Assembly (NCBI GenBank): GCA_944350065.1
Contig: CALVOD010000022.1
Span: 1 to 14,799 of the forward strand
DNA: 14,799 bases
DNA from: an uncultured Clostridia bacterium
GTDB lineage: Bacteria; Bacillota; Clostridia; Christensenellales; DTU072
Reading direction: 5' to 3'
Part shown: positions 1 to 7,100 of the stretch, one piece after another
Numbering within the stretch: the first letter of the stretch is position 1
Layout of the letters: every line of letters starts with the position of its first letter
Position numbers and translations under genes: made by a program
Notes under the pieces: generated by a model
What the model saw: the letters and a program-made list of their open reading frames with translations, nothing else
The model's database searches: none
What the model was told of the DNA's origin: nothing

Positions 1-2
1 GG

Positions 3-11
3 TGGTATGAT
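3..11 (+). promoter_or_regulatory. extended -10 promoter element for the folate transporter unit
   Basis: TATGAT at 6-11 is preceded by TG at 3-4, which gives the extended -10 form TGnTATGAT. Transcription would begin near 18, just before the riboswitch aptamer at 27. The -35 region lies outside the window, so this call rests on the -10 box and its position alone. Confidence 0.45.
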
Positions 12-26
12 ATATCCATCAAATAA

Positions 27-127
27 ATGCAGAGTAGGCGTATTGCGTTAAGTGCCGCAGAATGGGATGTCGTTTGCGGACGAAAGGTAAGTGATTTACC
101 TGCGGTAATGCGCCGCGTCCGTTGCAT
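27..127 (+). promoter_or_regulatory. tetrahydrofolate (THF, folT-type) riboswitch aptamer
   Basis: The segment carries the conserved blocks of the class I THF riboswitch: GAGTAG (32-37), GCGTTAAGTG (45-54), GAATGGGATGTCG (60-72) and ACGAA (80-84). Helices are visible as P1 27-31 with 123-127, P2 38-44 with 107-113 (one G-U pair), an inner helix 55-59 with 75-79, and a hairpin 85-90 with 96-101. Known members of this class sit before folate uptake or synthesis genes of Firmicutes and reduce expression when THF is plentiful. Here the next gene is a folate-type ECF S component, which agrees with the assignment. The match was recognised by eye; no covariance model was run. Confidence 0.93.
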
Positions 128-150
128 AAATAGGTGACTATTTTTCGATG

Positions 151-175
151 GGTTCTTTGCAGAAGGACTTTTTTT
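151..175 (+). promoter_or_regulatory. expression-platform hairpin with U-run burying the folT ribosome binding site
   Basis: Bases 152-157 (GTTCTT) pair with 163-168 (AAGGAC) around a five-base loop, with one G-U pair. Seven T follow at 169-175 and the ATG is at 176. The right arm holds the Shine-Dalgarno AAGGA (163-167), so the fold would hide the ribosome site and also resembles a short intrinsic terminator. Bases 117-123 (GTCC-G-TT) next to P1 of the riboswitch could compete for the same AAGGAC arm. Which mode operates cannot be decided from sequence. Confidence 0.55.
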
Positions 176-811
176 ATGGGTTACCGTTTCAAAAGGTACT
201 TTACCGTCAGGCGGATAGCGTATACCGCGCTGTTCGCGGCTTTAGCGGTCATTGCCAACAGCTTTACCGTCTATCTCCCGTTCATGGGCGCGAGCAGTAA
301 CGCTGTTTCGTTCAATTATCTCGTGTGCGCGCTCGCGGGGATTTTCCTCGGTCCGGTATGCGGCGGAATAGTGGGCGGAGTAGGGGATATCCTCGGCTGG
401 CTCATCAATTCTTCCGGCGGCGCGTTCAACGTGTTCATCACGCTCGGCTCTGTCCTTCTCGGCGTTATCCCCGGACTCGTGCACAAAATACCCAAATTGC
501 CCCCCGTAGTCAAAATCCTTATCGCTTACGCAATAGTTTTCGTCGTGTGTATGTGCGGCGTGAATACCTTCGGCATCTGGTTTTACTATATCCGCGGGGC
601 GAAAACGTATTTCGTTTACCTCTTGGGCAGGATAGCCACGCAGTCGATAATCATGGCGATAAACATAGTGCTTACCTGCCTTACGTATTATCCGCTTGCG
701 AAATACGTTTTCAAAGACGGTATGTTCGCGGCGGGCAGGGCGCCCGCGCCCTCGGCAAAAGCCGCAGGCGGGTCGGATCATTCCGCCGCGGACGGCGACA
801 AAAATATTTGA
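176..811 (+). CDS. folT: folate-family ECF transporter S component
   Basis: This is a 211-residue polytopic membrane protein, the substrate-capturing S subunit of an energy-coupling-factor vitamin transporter. Residues 1-10 are basic and about six hydrophobic segments follow between residues 11 and 175. The first contains the small-residue pattern A18xxxA22 typical of S components docking onto EcfT. The glycine-rich GIFLGPVCGGIVGGVGD stretch (55-71) and the NTFGIW...GR pattern (130-152) fit the folate family. Residues 181-211 form a polar, Ala-rich tail. The THF riboswitch directly upstream is strong independent support for a folate substrate. An in-frame GTG at 134 exists, but ATG 176 is preferred: it has AAGGA at 163-167 and begins with the expected N-terminus. 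No ecfA or ecfT gene is present, so it presumably shares a group II ECF module encoded elsewhere. Confidence 0.88.
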   Translation: MGYRFKRYFTVRRIAYTALFAALAVIANSFTVYLPFMGASSNAVSFNYLVCALAGIFLGPVCGGIVGGVGDILGWLINSSGGAFNVFITLGSVLLGVIPGLVHKIPKLPPVVKILIAYAIVFVVCMCGVNTFGIWFYYIRGAKTYFVYLLGRIATQSIIMAINIVLTCLTYYPLAKYVFKDGMFAAGRAPAPSAKAAGGSDHSAADGDKNI

Positions 812-825
812 GTCACGGCGGTCAG

Positions 826-864
826 CGCGCGTACGAACGCATGCTCAAGAGCGTTCGCCGCGCG
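826..864. terminator. hairpin between convergent folT and flippase genes
   Basis: CGAACGC (834-840) pairs with GCGTTCG (851-857), and after a small internal loop CGCGCG (826-831) pairs with CGCGCG (859-864). This gives a strong stem in the 65-base gap between two converging genes. Only a broken T-rich stretch follows on the plus strand (to 877) and no T-run follows directly on the minus strand. It is therefore a plausible but imperfect bidirectional terminator. Confidence 0.35.
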
Positions 865-876
865 TCCTCGTCGTTT

Positions 877-2433
877 TCAGCCGTTGCTCACGCTTTCCGC
901 GCCGTTGCTTTTTACGGCGGACAAAGTCTTTGCGGACTTTCTTTTGCGTACTCTGCTGAGGAACATATCCACGTCCACGAGCCCCGACGCGTAGCACAGC
1001 GCGCCGTACGCCGCCATACCCGCCGTGCCTGCGCATATAAGCGCCAGCACGCCGTTCGCACGAGCCGTAATGTTGTACGTCCAGTCCACGAGAAGTTTGC
1101 ACGGAAATACGAAAACGGCTATCAGAAATAAAGTTTTCAGGAACCCGAATTTCAATTTAATTTTTTTGTTCAGCAGGTAGACGTTGCCCGCTACCTCTAT
1201 GAGGAGGCAGATGGCGTTGGCTACTATCACCGCGTAGATTCCGATGTATGCGGGCAGTACGTAACACGCCGCAATCATAAATACCGTGCCTATCGAGAAG
1301 GTGTAGAAACTTTCCTTTTCCATACCCACGCTGTTGAGCGTAGAGGTCACTATCTGGTTGATCGGCATAAGCAGCAGAAGGGGGGCGCAGGCGGCGAGAT
1401 AGAGCCCCGATTGCGAGTCGTCGTAAAGCAGTAACGTGAGTTCTTCGCCGAGAGAAGCGTACAGCGCGAGGAAGGCGCCCGATACGAGCAGCGCGAACGA
1501 TATTCCCGCGTCGAGACGGCGGTTGAGGGAGGCGTAATTTCCGCGCACGTTGTCAGCGCTCATTTCGGGGATAAGAACTATCGCAAGCGAGCCGATTATC
1601 GCGTTCGGCGCGAAAAGCAGGGGATTTGCCATACCTGCTATGCGCCCTACGCTCGCGGTGGCGTCCGCCACGCTCATGCCTCCCGCGATAAGCCTTGCGG
1701 GCAGTATCAGCGAGAGCGCAGTGCCCACGAGGGAACCGAATACGCGCATTACCGTCAGCGGCGCTGAAGGGCGCAGAATGTCGCCCACGCTTTCGAATTT
1801 GCGGAATCTTCCACCTTTTTTTATGAATATCGCGAAAATTATCAGCGCGACGATGACGTCGCTTACGGTGAACGCGAGCGCGATACCCGTCGCTCCGTTT
1901 ATGCCGGACACAACTCCGGACACGAGCAGCAACGTGCACAGTATTCGCAGTATTTCTTCGATGAGCTCGGTAAGCGAAAAGGCGCCGAACTGCTTCGTGC
2001 CCCAGAACCAGCCTCTCACGATGATGTAGAAAGTGGTGCTCACGAGAGCGGGTATCATTATCCTGAGAAGGGGAAGGGCGCGTTCGTCGGAAATAAGCAC
2101 CGTGGCGTAGGGCGCGAACAGATACAGCGCGCCCACCGATACCGCGGCGGCGGTCATTCCCACCGCGAGCGCCGCGGTGAGATAGGTGAGCGAGCGCGTT
2201 TTGTCGCCCAATGCGTCCGATTCCGCTATTTTACGCGAAAGAACGGTCGTAAGTCCGCCCGAAGTGAGCGATATGAACAGGAAAAACACCGACAGACATA
2301 TCTGATACAATCCGAGTATTTCCGCGCCGACCGCCCTCGAAAGATATATCTTGAACAGGAACGCCAGCGTTCTCGTGATTACAGACAGAACCGTTACGGT
2401 CGCTACCGACTTGAATACCGAAGAATACGACAT
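877..2433 (-). CDS. SpoVB/MurJ-like flippase of the MOP superfamily
   Basis: This 518-residue protein is hydrophobic through most of its length, with a dozen or more membrane segments. That matches the usual size and 14-helix plan of the polysaccharide transporter branch of the MOP superfamily. The N-terminus resembles stage V sporulation protein B: a first helix, then YLSRAVGAEILGLYQ (about 29-43) and a helix ending SGGLTTVLSRKIAE (about 58-71). Such proteins flip undecaprenyl-linked precursors (lipid II or surface polysaccharide units) across the membrane; the exact substrate cannot be read from sequence. Residues after about 490 form a short basic and polar cytoplasmic tail. The ATG at 2433 has no recognisable Shine-Dalgarno site, but the N-terminus fits the family. 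It is convergent with folT and lies downstream of gdhA on the same strand, separated by a strong terminator. A sporulation role is possible but unproven. Confidence 0.85.
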   Translation of the reverse strand: MSYSSVFKSVATVTVLSVITRTLAFLFKIYLSRAVGAEILGLYQICLSVFFLFISLTSGGLTTVLSRKIAESDALGDKTRSLTYLTAALAVGMTAAAVSVGALYLFAPYATVLISDERALPLLRIMIPALVSTTFYIIVRGWFWGTKQFGAFSLTELIEEILRILCTLLLVSGVVSGINGATGIALAFTVSDVIVALIIFAIFIKKGGRFRKFESVGDILRPSAPLTVMRVFGSLVGTALSLILPARLIAGGMSVADATASVGRIAGMANPLLFAPNAIIGSLAIVLIPEMSADNVRGNYASLNRRLDAGISFALLVSGAFLALYASLGEELTLLLYDDSQSGLYLAACAPLLLLMPINQIVTSTLNSVGMEKESFYTFSIGTVFMIAACYVLPAYIGIYAVIVANAICLLIEVAGNVYLLNKKIKLKFGFLKTLFLIAVFVFPCKLLVDWTYNITARANGVLALICAGTAGMAAYGALCYASGLVDVDMFLSRVRKRKSAKTLSAVKSNGAESVSNG

Positions 2434-2448
2434 AGGCTTACGGTATTA

Positions 2449-2477
2449 AGTATATAAAAATCCCGTCCGTTTGAGAA
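2449..2477 (-). promoter_or_regulatory. possible flippase promoter overlapping the gdhA terminator
   Basis: On the minus strand TATACT (2454 to 2449) is a five-of-six -10 box. TTCTCA (2477 to 2472) lies 17 bases upstream as a four-of-six -35 box. The spacer and -35 box fall inside the gdhA terminator hairpin. The implied start is near 2442, leaving a leader of under about ten bases before ATG 2433, which agrees with the missing Shine-Dalgarno site. Confidence 0.35.
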
Positions 2478-2499
2478 CCGAGGCTCCTATACGGACGGG
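2456..2499 (-). terminator. intrinsic terminator of gdhA
   Basis: CCCGTCCGT (2462-2470) and ACGGACGGG (2491-2499) form a perfect nine-base-pair stem. On the minus strand it is followed by A and then five T (2460 to 2456). It lies about 75 bases past the gdhA stop codon. On the plus strand AAAGTTTTTG follows, so it may also act weakly in the other direction. Confidence 0.8.
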
Positions 2500-2543
2500 A
2501 AAGTTTTTGTTTAAAGCAACCGACTCACGGCTCGCGCCGCAAT

Positions 2544-2562
2544 CTTACGGCTATGCCGTAAG
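2544..2562. repeat. short perfect hairpin just after gdhA
   Basis: CTTACGGC (2544-2551) and GCCGTAAG (2555-2562) form an eight-base-pair stem with a three-base loop, 12 bases past the gdhA stop. No T-run follows on either strand, so it does not look like a terminator. It could protect the mRNA 3' end or be incidental. Confidence 0.35.
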
Positions 2563-2574
2563 CGGTAGGGGATT

Positions 2575-3912
2575 TTAATAAATACCGAACGCGAGCATGC
2601 TTTCGGCTACGCGTTTGAAGCCCGCGATATTCGCGCCGATAACGTAGTTCCCGGGGCAATCGTATTCGTTCGCCGCGTCGTCGCAGTGCTTGAATATTCT
2701 CTTCATTATGCCTTCGAGCGCTTTGTCCACGTCCTCGAAAGTCCAGTACATTCTCTGAGCGGACTGCGCCATTTCGAGCGCGCTCGTCGCAACCCCGCCC
2801 GCGTTGGCGGCTTTAGCCGGTCCGAACAGAACTTTGTTGTCCTGCAGATATTTCACCGCGTCGAGAGTGGTGGGCATGTTCGCGCCTTCGCATACGCAGA
2901 TGCAACCGTTCTTCACAAGAGCTTTGGCGCTGTCGAGGTTGATCTCGTTCTGGGTAGCGCAGGGGAGCGCTATGTCGCACTTCAGCGTCCAGATCTTGTC
3001 GCAGCCTTCGGTGTATGTGGCGGTGGGATGATCCTTGACGTACTCGGAGATCCTCTTGCGCTCCACTTCCTTCAGCTGCTTCACGGCGGCAAGATCGATA
3101 CCGTTTTCGTCGTAAATGTAGCCGTTGGAGTCGCTCATCGCGATTACGGTGGCGCCGAGTTTGGTGGCTTTTTCGTTAGCGTATATGGCGACGTTGCCCG
3201 ATCCGGAGATGACCACGCGCTTGCCTTCGAAGGATTCTTTGCGCGTTTTGAGCATTTCGTTCGCAAAATAAATAAGTCCGTAGCCGGTAGCTTCCGTTCT
3301 CACCAGAGAGCCGCCGTAAGGCACGCCGCGCCCGGTTATCGCGCAACCGTTGTTGTTGGCGAGTTTCTTGTAGCATCCGTAAAGGTATCCGATCTCTCTC
3401 GCGCCCACTCCGATGTCGCCCGCGGGTACGTCGGTGTCCGCGCCGATATGACGGTACAATTCGTTCATGAACGCCTGGCAGAAACGCATCACTTCGTTGT
3501 CGGATTTGCCCTTGGGGTCGAAGTCGCTGCCGCCCTTCGCGCCGCCGATAGGCATTCCGGTAAGGCTGTTTTTAAGTATTTGTTCCAGTCCGAGGAACTT
3601 CATTATCGAGTTGTTTACGGACGGATGGAAGCGAAGTCCGCCTTTGTAAGGTCCGATCGCGCTCGAATACTGCACGCGGTATCCCGTGTTAACTTGTACT
3701 TTACCCGCGTCGTCTATCCACGTTACGCGGAAATTTATTTGCCTCTCGGGCTCTACGAAACGCTCCAGTATTCCCGCTTTTTCGTACTCGGGGTGTCTGT
3801 CGAAAACCAACGACAACGAATCGATTATTTCCGTGGCCGCTTGTAAAAACTCTTTTTGAGTGGGAAAACGCTGGTAAAGCTGATCCAAAACCGATTGAGC
3901 GTATGCGTTCAT
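2575..3912 (-). CDS. gdhA: NADP-type glutamate dehydrogenase
   Basis: The 445-residue cytoplasmic enzyme interconverts 2-oxoglutarate plus ammonium and glutamate, and its length is normal for the hexameric bacterial family. Substrate residues are visible: K90 in GPYKGGLRFHP, K114 in QILKNSLTG, catalytic K126 in PIGGAKGGSDFDPKG, and D166 in DVPAGD. These correspond one for one to K89, K113, K125 and D165 of the Clostridium symbiosum enzyme. The nucleotide-binding loop reads SGSGNVA and the second strand ends in SDSNG. Both resemble the NADP-dependent E. coli enzyme more than the NAD-dependent C. symbiosum one, so NADP is inferred. ATG 3912 is chosen over an in-frame ATG at 3951 because AAAAGGAG (3927 to 3920) precedes it; the longer start would read through the promoter palindrome. 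It is a single-gene unit with its own promoter and terminator, divergent from the giant surface protein. Confidence 0.96.
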   Translation of the reverse strand: MNAYAQSVLDQLYQRFPTQKEFLQAATEIIDSLSLVFDRHPEYEKAGILERFVEPERQINFRVTWIDDAGKVQVNTGYRVQYSSAIGPYKGGLRFHPSVNNSIMKFLGLEQILKNSLTGMPIGGAKGGSDFDPKGKSDNEVMRFCQAFMNELYRHIGADTDVPAGDIGVGAREIGYLYGCYKKLANNNGCAITGRGVPYGGSLVRTEATGYGLIYFANEMLKTRKESFEGKRVVISGSGNVAIYANEKATKLGATVIAMSDSNGYIYDENGIDLAAVKQLKEVERKRISEYVKDHPTATYTEGCDKIWTLKCDIALPCATQNEINLDSAKALVKNGCICVCEGANMPTTLDAVKYLQDNKVLFGPAKAANAGGVATSALEMAQSAQRMYWTFEDVDKALEGIMKRIFKHCDDAANEYDCPGNYVIGANIAGFKRVAESMLAFGIY

Positions 3913-3928
3913 AAGTGTACTCCTTTTC

Positions 3929-3954
3929 GTATTGAAAATTATTTTTTTCAATAC
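3929..3954. repeat. perfect 26-bp palindrome at the gdhA promoter, candidate operator
   Basis: GTATTGAAAA (3929-3938) and TTTTCAATAC (3945-3954) are perfect inverted repeats around a six-base AT spacer. One arm overlaps the proposed gdhA -10 box (3951-3956). The other ends two bases before the Shine-Dalgarno site. This placement, from -10 to just past the transcription start, is typical of a repressor operator. It could also fold as a leader hairpin if transcription started upstream of it. Confidence 0.6.
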
Positions 3955-3980
3955 TACAACTTTTGTGCGTTACCGCGCAA
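3951..3980 (-). promoter_or_regulatory. gdhA promoter
   Basis: On the minus strand TTGCGC (3980 to 3975) and TAGTAT (3956 to 3951) are separated by 18 bases. They lie 38 bases or more upstream of ATG 3912. The -10 box is covered by the 26-bp palindrome, which suggests control by a DNA-binding regulator. Confidence 0.5.
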
Positions 3981-4081
3981 GCGTTTGAATACAAAAAATT
4001 TCGCCGTTTTTAAACTTTTTCGTTCCGCCGCCCCGAACTCCCGCCGACACGCCGAATTTTCAAAAACTTCACTTATAATTC

Positions 4082-4110
4082 TTGTGTTATTTCGCGCGTT
4101 ATGGTAATAT
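4082..4110 (+). promoter_or_regulatory. promoter of the giant surface protein gene
   Basis: TTGTGT (4082-4087) and TAATAT (4105-4110) are separated by 17 bases and lie about 55 bases before ATG 4166. The leader carries a small GCGGG/CCCGC hairpin (4122-4126 with 4132-4136). Together with the gdhA promoter this fills the 253-base divergent intergenic region; I see nothing else in it. Confidence 0.5.
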
Positions 4111-4165
4111 TGTAAATACTTGCGGGTTCCGCCCGCCTACAAAATCTTTTATCAATGGTGGTAAA

Positions 4166-7100
4166 ATGAAAAAATCAAGGAAATTCCTGTACACACTTTT
4201 AGCGGCTTTGCTGATTTTCTGCGTGGTGATAGCCGTGGCTTGCGAACCGCCCGCCGATCCGGACGACGATGACGACGACGGTTCCTCCGAGACCGTGACC
4301 GACACCGCGGCGATAACGAACGGCACTTTCGCTACGGCTTCCGGCGCGAGCAGCGCTTACGTCAAGACCAACGTAACCGGTTGGAGCATCGCTACCGACG
4401 ACGGCTCCTGGAAAAATACCGCCGCCGGTCTCGTCTACGGCGTCGTGGATCTCGGCGAAAGCAATTTCAATACCAACAAGAACGCTATCAACACCCAACT
4501 GGAGTACCCCGGCATAGCGCCCAACACTCCCAAGGACGGGAACGGCAACAATACCGACAATAACGCTCTCGTCATATCGATGTCCGCGGACGAAAGCTAC
4601 GGCTCGATATTCTATTCCGCGAGCAAAGTCGCGACGATCGCGAAAGGCAAATATTATAAACTTACCGTCGACGTTTGGACCGACCTTATTTTCGACGAGA
4701 CCGATACCGATATGACCAAGCGCGGCGCAACGCTTGCGATAGGGGACGACGCCCGCGTCGAATACCTTTCGATAAATACCGAGCAGCGCTGGCAGACCTA
4801 CGAAATTTATTTCGAAGGCAATAACTACGAAGACAGAACGATAAGCATTCAGCTTTGGCTCGGACACGGACCTTCGACGCTGTACGACGCCGACAACAAC
4901 ACCGTAGCCAATCCCTACCTTGCCAAAGGTACGGTTATGTTCGACAACGTGGTGCTCACCGAGCTCGCGACCGAGGACGGCGTTTGCGCCGAGTACGAAG
5001 CAGCTCTTACCGAGAATTTCAACGCGCTCTGCCCCGAAGCCGCCAGCGAAAGCACGGATATTTCCCGCGCGCTCAATATCAACGTCGGCAGACAGACAGT
5101 GGTAAGCCTCGTTTATCCCGACGTCAACTTCACCGCGTACAGACCTTACGACGCGGGTACCACCAACAGGACTTATATCAAGCCCTTCTACACCGCCAAA
5201 GTCGGCGACGCTTCCAACTACACTTGGGTGCTCGGTAAAGAAGGACTCGAGAACGACGACGATTTCCCCGAATATACCACCATCAGTAACAGTTATCAAT
5301 CCTATTCCTCCGACCCGAGAGGAATATTCGATATGTCGAAACTTTACAGCTTCGAAAAAGAGGAGGACAGCGGCAATCTCGTTCCCACCGACACGTTTGC
5401 GGAACTCTGCGCTTCCTTCAAGGCTCCCGCGATAGAAGATTTTTATAATCCTTCCACGGGCGCGTACAATCTCGCTTACGGCGCCAATCCTCTCGACAGC
5501 AAAGCTCTCCTTATCTATCACCTCAATAACGCGATAAGCGGAGCGGGATACGTATCCGATTATAATCTCCTTATCGAAAGCAACAAATATTACGAGATTT
5601 CGGTATGGGTTTACATTTGGGTACCCGAGATCGACGCTCCCGAAGAACCCGAAGCGGTGGAAGATCCCGGCGAAGCTCCCGTGAGAAATGATTTTCTCAC
5701 CGACGAAGAGTACGAAACCGCGCTCGAGGACTACAATAAGAAAAAGGACGCCTACGACCAATACGTCGAGGATATGGAGGTTTACGAGAGCGAGCTCAGC
5801 GATTACAACAACTATATGCAGTACGTGAACGGAGACGAAAAAGTTTACGCGACTTTCCGTCTTTCGGGAGCGACCACCGACACCAAACTCGAAGTACAGA
5901 GCGACGGTTACTGGGGCAGCTGGCAGCAGCTCACCATAAAAGTTAAAGGTAACGAACTTGCCGACAGACAGCTTCAGCTCGAATTCTGGTACGGCGAAGG
6001 CGAATGGGGCGACGACACCCTCTATCCCGGCGGATGCTTCTTCGACAGCCTTACGATAAAGGAATATTCCGAACTCGGCGCCGGCGAGAACGAGGAAGAT
6101 TATAAACCTCTTTCCGTTCTCGAGGAGACCGACTATGCGGGCTTCGGACTTACTCCCGACGTAGCTTCCCCCGAATTCACCGCCATCGACGCGGCTAAAG
6201 AGGGCGAAGGCTGGCGTTACGCGATGGTAGACGACAGGACTTCAGCCGATCTCGTCACCGTCGGTAAAATCGGCGGCACCTACGCTTACAATACCGAAAC
6301 GGTATTCACCGATCCCAACCTCGCGGGTATGACCGCGCCCGGAACTTTCGCTATCGGAGAAGACAAGTTCGACGTCGTGATGCTTTCGCATAAGGATTAC
6401 ACCGCGACCACCCTCACTTATATGCCCGCGGAAGGCTTTATGAAGGTTCAGCCCAACCACTTCTACAGGCTTTCGATGTGGGTTAACACGGTAGACCTCG
6501 CGAGCGGCTCCACCTTCAAGGTTTCCGTCTACGACAAAGAGACCGAAGCCGTCGTCAATTCTTCCGCCGCCGTCAGTAGCATCGCGGCAGGGGAATGGAC
6601 GGAAATTTCCGTTCTGTTCAAAGGCAGCGCGACTTCCGCCAAAGAGCTTTACCTCTATTTCGAATTCGGCTCCGGCAATATCTACACCCCCGCAAGCCAT
6701 ACCAAAGGTACCGTTCTGATTACGGCGTGCACCTTCACCGAAGTAGACTATTCCGAATATAATACCGCTACGAGCGGCACTTACGTGAAGAAGGTTTCGC
6801 TCACCGAGACTTCTTCGAGCACGAGCTCGATAACCAACGGCGACTTCTCGTCGATATCCGATACCAACTACAGCGATGACGACGAGGACGAAATTTTCGA
6901 CGACGAAGGCAATATCATCGGCGTGGCGAGCCCTTCGAGCTGGACGAGCACCTCTGCGGCAAACGCCCTCGGCGCGGTTACCGTAAGCGTTTCCGGCGTA
7001 ACTTTGAGCTGGAACAGAGTCAATCCCGAAGTCACCGCTTATTACGTCTATATGAACGGCTTCAGAAACGAAAACGCGGATAACACCTATAGCCGCGAGG

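Noticed and set aside
134..175. GTG start at 134 for the folate transporter
   Set aside because: The added 14 residues are encoded by the riboswitch expression platform and no ribosome site precedes the GTG. ATG 176 has AAGGA at the right distance.
2686..3846. 386-residue open reading frame on the plus strand opposite gdhA
   Set aside because: gdhA on the minus strand has all catalytic residues, a Shine-Dalgarno site and a terminator. The opposing frame has no family features.
3913..3951. Upstream ATG at 3951 for gdhA
   Set aside because: The extra 13 residues are encoded by the promoter palindrome and Shine-Dalgarno region. The start at 3912 gives the normal family length and residue numbering.
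4199..5761. 520-residue open reading frame on the minus strand
   Set aside because: It is a shadow of the same surface protein gene, in codon register, with no recognisable domain.
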